From: Fasciola hepatica
Lineage: Eukaryota; Platyhelminthes; Trematoda; Plagiorchiida; Fasciolidae
Reading direction: 5' to 3'
Length of the DNA: 64,000 nucleotides
Assembly: GCA_948099385.1 (NCBI GenBank)
Contig: CANUEZ040000105.1
Span: 2,305,001-2,369,000 of the forward strand
The position numbers and the translations under genes are program-made. Shown one piece after another: positions 46,382 through 57,433 of this stretch. The notes beneath the pieces were generated by a model. It ran no database searches, was not told where the DNA came from, and saw only the letters and a list, made by a program, of their open reading frames with translations. Every line of letters begins with the position of its first letter. The first letter of the stretch is position 1.

Positions 46382-46571
46382 TTTATTGTCTGGTAACACA
46401 GCGTTGTCGGACAAAATGGTAGTCAATCGTTATTTCGGTTACCACGAGTAGCTTTTCTGACGACCAGTTTACATTTGTTTGTAAACTATACCTCAGAAAG
46501 ATTACCAAGGCCAATCGGAACATCGATTGACTACCATCTTTTCTGACTATGCTGTAATATCAAACAATAAA
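46382..46571. repeat. Imperfect 190-bp palindrome, probable MITE
   Basis: The left arm (46382-46474) and right arm (46479-46571) are inverted copies over about 93 bp each with almost no loop. The best block is ATGGTAGTCAATCG against its inverse CGATTGACTACCAT. The ends TTTATTGT / ACAATAAA and the centre GTTTACA / TGTAAAC also pair. Similarity over the whole arm is roughly 70 percent by eye. This is typical of an old fold-back or MITE-type DNA element. No clear target-site duplication is visible. Confidence 0.75.
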
Positions 46572-47117
46572 AATTGTTTCTATGAGGACAGGATAAACCG
46601 TGCTATTCAAATCAAAAATATTCCTCTGCTTTTCTGTTGTCCTTTTTTCGATTTCATTTTTCCAGCTTTTTTGGCAGAGAATCTACCCATTTATTGATGG
46701 TGCCTTGTTTTTTCCCTTCAACAAGCATCTCATATTTGGGACAAGGATCCTACTTCGATTGCGAAAATAACCACTCATTCGATTCTAGATCAGGGCATCC
46801 CTGAAAGGGAATGTTCTCATTGCCCGTGTATTTATAATGGTAGAAAATAATATCTGAATAATTTTGTCAACAGCTGTTAGGTAACTAACTCTTCCCGAGA
46901 CGTTTGATCTTGTCTTACCCTGCAGCAACTTACTTTCTCCAAAGAAATTCTCCTCTGGCACTCCATAAATATTCTGTATATAACTGCACTATTATGTCCA
47001 GCTCGCTGAATATATTATTTCACGTTTCCGATTCACTTGTTTTTGGATAATTAGTTCGAGAAGACTGAAACTGATATAATAAGAATCCACTCTCATGTTT
47101 TACATATAAAAGTTTAA
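46572..47117. other. No recognised gene
   Basis: Short frames only, AT-rich, with nothing recognisable. Confidence 0.35.
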
Positions 47118-47190
47118 AGCCCCGAGCCGGAATCGAACCGGCGACATTCGGCTTACCGGGCAGATGCGCTTCCAGCTGATCTATGAATGT
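47118..47190 (-). pseudogene. tRNA-Thr-like pseudogene or tRNA-derived repeat
   Basis: On the minus strand a tRNA body can be laid out. The T arm GCCGG-TTCGATT-CCGGC is perfect. The anticodon stem-loop TCTGC-CCGGTAA-GCCGA has anticodon GGT (Thr). The D arm begins TAGATCAGCTGGAAGC, and the 3' acceptor half is TCGGGGC. The 5' acceptor half (ACATTCA) no longer pairs, the anticodon stem has one mismatch, the D stem is weak, and position 33 is C rather than U. It is therefore a decayed tRNA gene or the head of a SINE, not a working tRNA. Confidence 0.6.
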
Positions 47191-50100
47191 TGTGACTATA
47201 TTTCAATGTTCATCGGATGACGTTCAGCCGTGTGTTGTTTGTCCCAGCGGGAAGTACCTGATGAGGCTAACCCAATGATTAAGAACAGGACAGTTTTTGC
47301 ATATCTTCAGAAAATTAATTCGGATTTCATTGGATATTCCTTCCGTTATTCACACCCGACCACGATATTCAGCACTAGTTTAAAAACACTCGAATAACAA
47401 GGATGGCACTGCTTTATTACCGATCGAAGCAACATACGCGGTGGATGTTGCGAATCCGTAGTCCACGGAACGAACTTCGTGGGAAATATTTTCAGTTAAC
47501 CTTATGTTAGGAATCTAAAGCTCACTACCATTGCACAAACGTTAACAGGCGAAGTTGGTCAAATTTATAACGTCACATAAATCCTGTCGTATATGCGACG
47601 CAGATGTTTTGTGGCAATTCAGGTCTTATATTACGGAACATACAGCTCGACGTGTTCCAAGTATCTCGACATTAACAATCAATAATATCCTGGAAGACTA
47701 TCAAGCTCACTGGACGTGTAACATCATTTCCCAATTGGCATGCGAATATAATCACCACCAGGTTGGATGCGCCGGTATTTCGCCCACTGAGAATCATTCT
47801 GGCGGTAATTTTTATGAATAACACGTTAAAGTTTGGATCTGTTCACGGCTTGTTTGCACGCAAAGCCTTTCATAAGAGCACCAGCAAGTAAAATATAGCA
47901 GCGGCGTTGGTCGACAGGTAGGAGTGTTTATCCCCTGGGTGATATGAGATTCAGACCACTTCACCACCGGTTATATCTCCGGTAGACAGAAATCTGCTGT
48001 CATCTACGTGGTTCTTTGCGGCACCAACTCTCAGGGTTAAGTATGTCGATGAGCCCCATTACTGCATTGGGTATTTTAGGCTATCGTAAATGCCTTTTCG
48101 AATACGCTTATTCGCAAGCCTAAATTTAATATGAGGCTATCTCCACTTTTTCCTAGGATGACGGAACTTCTTGATTTAATGTGCACCCGACTTCAATCTT
48201 ATGGAAGCCAAACAAAAAATGTCACGGGTTATATTTGTGTGACCTTGAAGAAGAATTTAAATTGAACTTAAGTATTTTCTCGGGTGAGTTTACTAGAACT
48301 ACCAGCTCACTGTTTGACAGCGAAATGCATCGATTTTTCCAATGCCATATCATTGTGTTTGCTGCTTTCGTGAGTTTCACGTGCAGTAGATACATCAGTA
48401 GGGGAACGGCAGTTGGTCACTGACGGGAAGAGCCATCTAGGAAGTGTTTTACATTCGTAGTTAAATGGACTATTCCCACGTGAAATATTATTAACTCTGA
48501 AGTTTATGCAACTGGTCAATTTACCATAGTTACCCGGGTCAGTCAGTTTCAAATGGTCATCAACCAACATGAAAATACCTTAATCGCTAAATAGTTCTAT
48601 GATTTTTCATATTCCAACCCTTTATTTCCAACATCACAGAACCAAAGGAAGTCGTCCGTAAAAGAAAAGTGTGCCACCATCCAGGTTCACCGGTGTATTT
48701 TTGAGTGAGACAATTTATCCATCCTGCAAACTCATTTTTGACTTTCCATGTAATTCATACGAGAATATCTTCGATTTACTAGAGAACCTGAAGTAATGCA
48801 CCTTTCAAATTGGCCCTTTCTGATCTCAGTAAGAACTTCGACGGCCGCCCTTATCCTGCACATTTTCAATCGTCGGTGAATGAATTTGCTGAAATACCGT
48901 AGATCGTAGAACCACGTAGAGTTTGAGCAGTTTCATTCATTGATGAGAAGTGTTCATTCCTCTACTTGTAAGCTATGTCATTCCTAAGTCTACGCAGGTG
49001 TCCATGAACCAAAAAGTGTTTACCCTCCGAATTCACACGATCAAGCTTGTGTAAACAAATGATCCACATGTTGTCAATTCGGTTTCTCGTCATTTTGTCC
49101 TTAACAGTTGGTTGCATTATAGAACACTGACGGTTAACAGCAAAACTTGTCCGATATGCGTGAAAAAGATGCAGGAAGGGCATCCGAAGCAGTGTCTGTG
49201 AATGTGTGGGATAACACGCAGAATGCCTCAGTGTGGCAAAACCATTTCACGAGAAACAGAAAAAAAGAAACAAAACAGTCTTCATCATGCGGTGTGGTTT
49301 CCAGACAGTAACCATCGGAATCCTGGCCATAGATTTGAAAAGCTACACAAGTAGCATAACGAAATGCGTTCTCCTTATAATCAGAACCGAAATCCTTCGA
49401 GAGTGACTGCGGACAAGAAAGATTTCTGCAAATAGGCTACAAAAAACAGACCACAAGACAGCTACGTGAGAGGACAAACCCGTTTCAGGACTGCTTCCAC
49501 TTGGTCTACTCACGGTTTCATTTCCTGTCACCTAGTCTAGCAGACAGCTTTTTTATCGCATAATTCAAAGCAAAATCAATGCGTGTTAAGCTTTCAGTGA
49601 TTCGTCTGTTAGACGTTGGGAAATATATTTTTTGATTAGGAATGAAATAATATTGCATAATAGACAGTCTAGTTCGAAGTGTTGAAATCGGTTGATATTA
49701 TTTATTCTGGTTTTATTGTGAAAACTTTTCATCACTTTACCTGAACTGATGTTCTTACTTGCACACGGAACGGTGACCAGATATGAGGAAAGCAAACATG
49801 ATGGGAAACATGCAGAAATATGGAATTGGTGTGTTGTACAGCTACGATGTCAGAAACAGAAAACGTTTGGCACTGTCACCCTCAGAAAACCCTAAGAACT
49901 TTGATCTTGCTTTGAATACTTCCCGTAGATTTTGTTCATATTATTGTTAAAAAATCATTGTATAGAAGAATGAATTCTTTTGATCTTTCCTCTCCAAGCT
50001 TCAGCTGTAATATGGATGGTAATAATAATAACAACCGTAAAATCCTAGTTAAGAAGTTAGGAATCGCAAAATAGAAGCTAGGTCCCCAAATTTTTGTGAT

Positions 50101-51153
50101 GTACTGTCATGAAAAACTGAAGATGAACCATTTGACTGTAGGGTGTGAGTACAAACAGCTGAAAACAATCATGTTCGCCAAATTGTTTTTTCCTCAACGT
50201 GTTCTTTCAGATGTTTTGTATACCGGAAACAGACCAGAGACCCAGTGGTACCTTGTGAGCTAAAAGAACACCCTAAGTTTCGTACAAAACTGACCCTGTC
50301 AGGTGCTCTTATTCAGTTTATCATCTGGTGCACATCTAATAAGGAATATCCCAAAAAATATCAAACTATTCTGAGGAGAAATCGGAATAATATCATCACG
50401 ATGTCATTGAGTCACCAAGCTTTTAATGAGGAATATTAAATGTTGTGTATTGGTATGAGTATGGGCTTGTTCACTACGCTATTTTCTTCTCAAGAAGCGT
50501 GTAAAATACTTTGATCTCAGTGAGGACGGTACACTTAAATCCCCGGGGGAGTTTTGCTTACCCATAGGAAAAATCTATTCTGCAATTTTTCGCGCAATGA
50601 GCAAGGTGGATTTATTCCTTTAGGATATAATAAAGTAAATTGGGCCACCTGTGTCATAAAGTCTGTAAAAACAAATGCCCGGACAAGTTGACTGAACAAC
50701 ACAGAACAAATAGGCTCTGCCGAAAATCAAACAAGGCACAATTCGCTGAACAGAGGCGAATTAATTTAGTAATTGCATTTCTGCGTCAGATGTTCGCCAG
50801 TGGATGCACTAACTTAAACGTTCATTGGGCCTTCGCAGTGATTCACTGGTAGCTAGTTTTTTTGTAAGCCAATCGCAGCTAGTCACGAGAACAACAGTAA
50901 TTAGTGCGGTCAAAAATGGGCACGGCTGAAGTAAATAGTATGGGTGGAAGTGCTTACTGTATTTTCCTTCCTAGGCTTTGGCATAACCGAAATCTCATCA
51001 AGATACTTCACAAGGGCAGTCCACAAAGCACTCAATGCCACCGAGTTTCCCATTTTTCGTTAGGTCTATATGGTCAGTGATCACAAAAACAAGGATTGAC
51101 TGGCTTTGCAAAACACTTCTTTGTGTGAATAGTAATGAACTAGAATCGTATAA
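47191..51153. other. No recognised gene
   Basis: Short frames only. The 88-codon plus frame at 47555-47821 has several Cys but no recognised fold. The minus frame at 48962-49183 is unrecognised. Confidence 0.35.
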
Positions 51154-51333
51154 AGTACTCATCATGCCATTTCAACTCCCAACTCACCATTGAAAACCAT
51201 GAAAGCACTGTAGAGCTGTTTCTTCTTTGTTAGGACTCATCAGCAGTGCACATCCACGGAGCCTCCGCCGGGGCTCGAACCCGGAGTGAAGCATTGTGAG
51301 ACAAACACCTAACCATCAGGCCATCCGGACTGG
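51154..51333 (-). repeat. tRNA-derived SINE, left arm of the second composite
   Basis: Minus strand: A-box-like TGGCCTGATGG, good B box, then the core (TGCACTGCTGATGAGTCCTA, GAAACAGCTCTACAGTGC) and the tail TTTCATGGTTTTCAATGG. This is one of the better preserved copies. Confidence 0.7.
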
Positions 51334-51611
51334 TTCTCAAAGGTTTATTGAAAGTAAACCTTGTATGACATATCCCCCTTCAGTCACTGATATTAAACTG
51401 CGAAATTCCTTTTCCCGCACAACGATCGACTCCTGTGATGGATGACCTCTCCGTAGGGGCCTAAGTACAACGAAGGCATTCTGTTTTGAGCAAACTGCAG
51501 GTCCTGACTACTACGTGCATATGAGTGGTAGGAAGCGGTTTGTTACCATCTGTGCCAATGACAAGAGGTAGCTGTATTATGCAGTGCAGATGTTCAGCAA
51601 ACTATTGGGAA

Positions 51612-51785
51612 CCAGATCGGATAGCCTTGAGGTTAAAGTATCCGATTCACACCAGGTTCGAGTCCCAGTTGGTGCTCTTCGGATGTGCACTGCTGATGAT
51701 TTCTGACAGGGATGAAACGGCTGTGCGGTGCTTCCATGGCCATCAGTGGTGAGTTGGGCGTTGAAACTCTAAGATGAGTCATACT
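51612..51785 (+). repeat. tRNA-derived SINE, right arm of the second composite
   Basis: Plus strand: A-box-like TAGCCTTGAGG, perfect B box, core (GATGTGCACTGCTGATGATT, GAAACGGCTGTGCGGTGC) and the tail TTCCATGGCCATCAGTGG. Its head resembles the copy at 53.84 kb closely (CAGGTTCGAGTCCCAGTTGG in both). Confidence 0.7.
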
Positions 51786-51790
51786 ATACT

Positions 51791-52481
51791 TATGTATGTA
51801 TCTGTCAAGGCCTCTGACCCAGGTGAAGTCAGCTTCAGTAGTGGTGTAAGTAGACATTTGGTTAATAGCATTCAACTGCGTAATCCAATTGGCTCAGGAT
51901 GACCAGCAACCAAGCTGTCGGAAAATCAGGAGGGGAAAGTACGGTCGATACGGGATATCTGCGGGGACGTCAAAAGGTCATATACTGTCATCTACAGGAC
52001 TTCGGCGAACAGATCTAGTCCGACCAAGGTTATCATGCTTTGAGTGACTTAAGAGAGAGCAGTCGAAATTCGTCATACTGAACTCAATGGACATAAATAT
52101 CTGTTACACAGTCAATTTTGACGATGCTAAGTAACCTAATATTGAATAGTTGAAGAAAAATTGCTTTGATCGACTTAAAATGTTTGGACTGAGTCCCAGC
52201 GTCTTTCACTATCTTCGACCATTCATCCTTATGAAGTACAGTTCGGCGGATTTTTCCAAACAGTAAAAGGATCCAGACGTTTAATCTGAACCCAAGTTTT
52301 GGTACTGTGTGTGTTCCACTAGCTGGGCCACGAGGCAAGGCTAGATGGCTTCGGACTTTAGGCAAATGGATCACACAGTTCACCCGACAAAGTTACAAAC
52401 AATGTGGCGGATGCCAAGTGAAACCTTAAATTCGGCGGATAAACTGCGTGGTGCGTGTGCACAAACTACGAAGCCCTGCTG
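51791..52481. other. No recognised gene
   Basis: A 99-codon minus frame (52084-52383) has no recognised domain. The part near 52290-52380 is GC-richer and may be a repeat. Confidence 0.35.
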
Positions 52482-52560
52482 TATGGCCTGGTTGCTCAAC
52501 TGGTAGAGCACACTGGGTAGCATTGCCACGGTAGCTTTTAAATTCCTCCGGGGTAAACGA
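52482..52560 (+). repeat. Partial tRNA-like SINE head
   Basis: TGGCCTGGTTGCTCAACTGG followed by TAGAGCACACTGGG resembles the 5' half of a tRNA (A box and D arm). No B box follows, so it is either truncated or chance. It is most like the head of the minus-strand element at 55.4 kb. Confidence 0.35.
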
Positions 52561-53834
52561 GTTTTACTATTTTGATCGATTCAAAATTTGGTGGAGCTGT
52601 TTAAATATTAGATAGGAGATCAGAAAGTGCTGGAATCGGATTAGGAAAAAAAACCCATTGCAAAACTTTTTGCATAACTTGAGGTTTTCCAACACTCCAC
52701 CTTTTGAAAGACAAGTCACAAAGAAATTGATGCCCTTTTTACACATAGATTTCCTTTTCAGCTGACTGATTCTGTCAATGAGTTCTTTATCAATCTCCTT
52801 CTACGTGGCAGGCGATAGACCACGAAAGATTGGGATGTATATCATCTTTGCTATTCCGAATTACTTGTGTGTCAGGACAAGGTGACATATGTTTAGCATG
52901 CGGACTCTCCCAATTGGATTTAAAGACATCAGAATGAGACAGACGGTACTCATGCCAGGTACTTTAAGGTAGCGGACAGTTTAGCTCCGTTCGCTTGAAG
53001 AGGAAAAAGGGGTTGTCCTCATGACTCATTCATTTTTTGATATCACAGTTTTGTCAACCAAATAAGAAGCATTTATTTTGATTGCATACGAAATAACGAG
53101 CTTTTGCTGTCCAATTCTTCAATCGCTACTTTTTTGGGCAGCCTCAGTGTTTTCTCACTTCACTGACTTCTGCTGACAAAACCAATAATCACGTTAGTAT
53201 TGTATGCATAGGAAATAAAAGAAATAAAATCCGAATTGCCTCAAAAGAATACCCCTACCCATTCATACACTTAGTTTTCCACAAAGTAATGTAAAACGGG
53301 AGGGCACTGCCAATCCCAGCCTCGTGCATGTTCACATATTCTTTTGTTTGCCCACTTTCGGCCAGCTACCTAGGTCGGAAGACTATGAGGATTTTCCAAA
53401 GCATCCGGGAGCACAAAGGGGTCTTTTCGGGCCCTGTGACTACGGAGGCCAATCATAGTAGGGCCTTAGCAACTGTTTGATTCGGGGCTCAAAACGCCTC
53501 AAAACGCGACAAAAGCTTTTGTATACCGATACCCTGCGCCACTGAAACAGTTGCTAATCGGCTTTATAACCGGTTGCTATATACTGCGTAGCGTTCGGTC
53601 AAATCACTCCAATTACCCTCATTTAGAATCGGAATGGGTTCAAATAATGTTGGTAACATATGGGCTGATTGTATGACGTAACCGGAAATGGTCATATCCG
53701 AGTAAATGTCGTCTGACCCACAACACAATTTTTCTAAATTCAACACTCTGTAGATAAAAAACCATCAGTCTGATAGTTTGGTGGATAATACTTTCAGAAC
53801 AGTCACAACGGGTGTATATATTTAAACTCGATAA
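52561..53834. other. No recognised gene
   Basis: Short frames only. A short duplicated word, GGGGCTCAAAACGCCTC then CAAAACGCG, occurs near 53485-53510. Confidence 0.35.
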
Positions 53835-54032
53835 ACCGGACAGCCTTGTCACCAAGGTGTTCCATTCACAATCTTCCATTCCAGGTTCGAGTCCCAGTTG
53901 GTGCTCTTTTGATGTGGCCGCTGATGATTCCTAACAAGGATGAAACAGCTGTTCACCGCTTTCAGTGCTTTTCACGTACGCACTGTATGGGGAGTCTCAT
54001 ATAATGTAACATCTAATCTCCCACTAATAATA
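53835..54032 (+). repeat. tRNA-derived SINE, solo copy with composite flank
   Basis: The head has B box GGTTCGAGTCC (53884-53894) and an A-box-like CAGCCTTGTCACC. The core follows (GCTGATGATTCCTAACAAGG, GAAACAGCTGTTCACCGC). After the tail, ATCTAATCTCCCACTAATA (about 54011-54029) matches the spacer end of the 17.25 kb composite (ATCTAATCTCCCGCCAC). It therefore carries the same junction as the paired copies but has no visible inverted partner. Confidence 0.65.
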
Positions 54033-55414
54033 CTAGATAGATGCATATATCACAGATTCAGAACGCTGGTGGTGGAGATTGAACCACTTGTCTGATTAAA
54101 TTCGTCCGCAGAATAGTGCAACTTCAAAAAGCCACTTATTTTTCATTTACTGTGCATTGCTTACAACTATTCGCCAGATTTCTCAAATTAATTGAGAATT
54201 TGTTCCGTGCTGTCCCAAAACATATTGCGCTAGATGGGAATTTTTCTATTTGACATAAAGATGAATATTGTTGGGCGATCATCTGTGAAGGTCACGCGAA
54301 AGTGTAATCAGTGCTATTCTACTCTTACATGTTCACATCACGTGAACGTATGCGTGTATCCAAACTGATTGGCGGCTTTCGAAAAAAATGATCACGTGAT
54401 CATGCGATTTACAATACCGGTGAAACTCCTGAGGAGCGAGATGTTAGTGAGAACACGAAACTTTGTTGACGGGATGAAAACAGCGAAGCTTCCAACTGGT
54501 TTGGTAATCTAACAATATACCATCTATGGCGGTAAATTTTGTCAAACTAAACATAGCAAGGTGGCATTTGGTCATTCAGAGATGTACGTCTTTGACAAAG
54601 TCAAGGAACAACAAGCAAAACATATGATGTATGAACACAACTGTGTGGTCTTGTACCGTTTATTTATTCTGGTACTACTTCTAATGCTATTAACTAAGCG
54701 CGAAACCTGCACGAAAACAGTAACCTAATGTGAAAACGGATGCCATCTTGGATCAGAATGGACATCTACCTCCATTTAAGAAGTCGTTTAGTCCCACAGT
54801 AAACGTGTGAAATGGCTTATTACTGAATAAAAATAACTGGTGGAACTGTATTTTTCATGGCTATCATAGGCAAGGATTTCACTACGGAATGCCATTATTT
54901 GAAAGCTAAAATGGATCTTGGTGACATGTCAGTGAATTGCATTTTTAAAAGGTAAAATATGCACAGAACGGTCCTTACAATTCGTTCTCTCAGAACCACA
55001 TTGATGGAGTCGCCATCGAAGATAAATTGCACTTAGGAACACTGCTTGAATCTTTAACGCCAAATGTTGAAGTAAAATTAGGCTAATGTTTCTCCATAGC
55101 AGCTCGTTTTTGCTAGTATAACATTATACTCTTTATTAAGCATATGAGTAATATAATAAAATAGATTCCTATTGTTCAACGGAAAATAGGCTATCCATGT
55201 TTCCGTATCGTAGTTATTTGGCCCCCAGTTGCGCAGAAGAGAAAATCAGGTGACCAAAACACACGCTGACTGACCATGTGAGACCCTAAGACCTTTCTTT
55301 CAGCTCAATGAGAAAGACCGCGTTCATCACATTGAAGATATCATGCCTACCGTCTTTCACTTGTTTTGAAGTGTAGCTGGCAGATTTAACCAATTTTTAG
55401 ATGATCCAACCTTT
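54033..55414. other. No recognised gene
   Basis: AT-rich with short frames and nothing recognisable. Confidence 0.35.
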
Positions 55415-55509
55415 CAAAGTGGTTAACTCCGGCAGGACCGGAACCCAGGCACAAGAGATATCCTCCCCTTTATTCCCGTGAGTACTCTGCTGGCTGAGCT
55501 ACAAGGCCA
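55415..55509 (-). repeat. tRNA-derived SINE head, second type
   Basis: Minus strand: TGGCCTTGTAGCTCAGCCAG (A box and D arm), then ACTCACGGGAATAAAGG, and GGGTTCCGGTCC as the B box. A tRNA-like body is evident, but the anticodon arm is expanded, so this is a SINE or tRNA relic rather than a gene. The tail differs from the core shared by the other SINEs. Confidence 0.5.
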
Positions 55510-56684
55510 TGCTGAAGATTTTTGGGCTTTTTTGCATAAAGATCTCACAGTTTACCCACCCATATAGCAGTAACACCTGATGTCTGCCACAGTGGACTAA
55601 CTTGTCATTTGGTTGCCCAAATCATGATTTCCCTTCCGACCAACCAGTATCTAACATTAGGATATACAGGAATGTTTGATTATGAGGTATCGTATGACAG
55701 ATAAGAACTTTGCCTGTCTTCCTTAACTGTCTAAAACCGGTGTATTTTTCCAGTCGCAAAGCTTTCAACCCGAGCTCCTCTTCTTCTGTGTGACTGAATG
55801 ACTTAACCAGACATTTCCCAAAATTTGTTTAATCAGAGCAGGAATTAGGATGTTTGTAAGCCTGCGGAAAACGAGCACTAGCACCTGTGCGCACACAAGT
55901 CAGCATAAAACTCTAAATACTTTAATGATTATGATTGGGTTAGTATTAATATCTCGTGAACATAATACAACAGGTAATCAAAATTAAAACTTGCCAGTGC
56001 GTGTTGGTGATAACAACCACGAATGCTATTCTAATTCACCATATGGCCATCGCGAAGCGTTTTAAAATACATTGTCTCCACCGGTTTGGAAAAGGAGCAA
56101 AAATAGGGCCAATAGTCTCTCTTGTTCGTACACGGTACGGTCGCCAAAACGACTCAAAACAACACAGCGGAGGTGAACAAATACGGGTGACATGGAAGGC
56201 GTGCTCATTCGTTTTCTCCAGGTTGTCTAACCCTAACAGATTTGGAATAATCCCTCGGTCAGATTGGAACAACAACACAGGATATCCCACAAATGTTTTC
56301 GGAGCTTTTTAGTCTGCCTTTAAAAAATAATACGATGGGTGACAAAGATGCAGCTGATTGCTGGTTGGCTTGACTGAAGGTCATTGCTACAATAAACAGG
56401 GTGAATTGAGCATCTCCAGGTCATTTGCGGTAAAAACTGTTCAACTTGGCTCAGATTCTATTATCTTTATTGTCATTAAATGATCAGTCAGAGGGACATT
56501 TTGATTAATCGAAAACACTTTTTCGCCCATCGGTATTGTTATCCTAAGCACATTTTGTCCGCGTCCAATCACGATTTTGTGAACAGTTTGACATAATCAC
56601 GTGTAGCTGACAAATCAATCCAGTATCTGGACATGTACAAATAGGTCTCAATGAAAGGCCCTTATTACGACTAACAGTCACATC
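55510..56684. other. No recognised gene
   Basis: A 118-codon plus frame (55956-56312) and an 84-codon minus frame overlap each other. Neither shows a recognised domain, and both cannot be coding. The region could be part of an unrecognised repeat. Confidence 0.35.
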
Positions 56685-57433
56685 TACCGTATTTACCCGA
56701 AAATATGAACTAAGGCATATTTCCAGAAGTCTCATATTTCCAGGTATTGAAATCAGCTTGTATTCATGCATAAAACTCTACTTTAATTCAATGACAGGCA
56801 CGTCATCTTCTTACGGAATATTTTAATAGGTCTCCGATTCACGACTTCGGTTCTCGATTTCTTGTGGCTCCGTTTTCAATGGAACCACTAGCCCCAGTAC
56901 TTTGTACAAAGCCACGAGCTTCCCTTAAATGAGCATTCACTCTTCACGTAGCTTGCTCATAGTGTTTTGATGGTTCTTCTGTTGGTATTTTCATCCCATA
57001 AATTTGCCGTGCAACACTGTCTTCCCAAACTGGGCTTCGCAGCTTCTTCACTCTGATTTCATTCCACTCTGTTTTCAAATAAACCGTTGATTTCTGTAAG
57101 CAAGGTGTCTCTAAAATGTTTGTTCACTTTAATATCAAAGGTCTGAAAATATGAAGTTACTTCTACTGGAACTATTGTGTAACCCATCGCTCTCTGTACA
57201 AGGAAGTTCCTCCTATCTTTAGCTTGCTCGGTATTGGCTGAATCCTCACCGCGCTAAACAAGAATCAGCGGGGAATTTTTTCACTGCTCTGACCTCACAT
57301 TATTCACTAGTACGCTTGGTCTTATTGAATCACCGGGGCCTATTATCGGAGTGGAGTTTATAATAAAGGCATCCCGAAAAATGATGTTAGGGTTTACCAT
57401 TTGGGTACGTCTTATTATCGGGAAGACACGGGT
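56685..57433 (-). mobile_element. pogo/Tigger-like DNA transposon remnant
   Basis: The left end TACCGTATTTACCCGAAAAT (56685-56704) and the inverse of the right end (ACCCGTGTCTTCCCGATAAT, ending 57433) match at most positions and resemble the 'CCGTATTTACCCGAATATAAG' ends seen on some pogo/Tigger-type elements. Inside, the minus strand at about 57232-57060 reads QAKDRRNFLVQRAMGY, then TSYFQTFDIKVNKHFRDTL. This fits the C-terminal part of pogo-type DDE transposases ('TS.LQPLDV.VNKPFKD.L'). Length of about 750 bp and internal stops show a deleted, dead copy. A flanking TA is visible on the left only. Confidence 0.65.

Larger units (their letters stand above)
51154..51790. repeat. Fold-back composite of two head-to-head SINEs (second)
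   Basis: The left SINE is on the minus strand (B box 51271-51281, GGGCTCGAACC) and the right one on the plus strand (B box 51655-51665, GGTTCGAGTCC). Outside them, GTACTCATCATGCC...CCCAACTCACC on the left is the inverse of GGTGAGTTGGGC...GATGAGTCATAC on the right. The spacer contains GGCCTAAGTACAACGAAGGC and CTACTACGTGCATATGAGTG, which are inverse matches to the spacer of the 17.25 kb composite. It is the same architecture with diverged arms. Confidence 0.75.

Noticed and set aside
55956..56312. 118-codon plus frame overlapping an 84-codon minus frame
   Set aside because: Neither shows a recognised domain or splice context, and two long overlapping antisense frames are more likely chance or repeat-derived.
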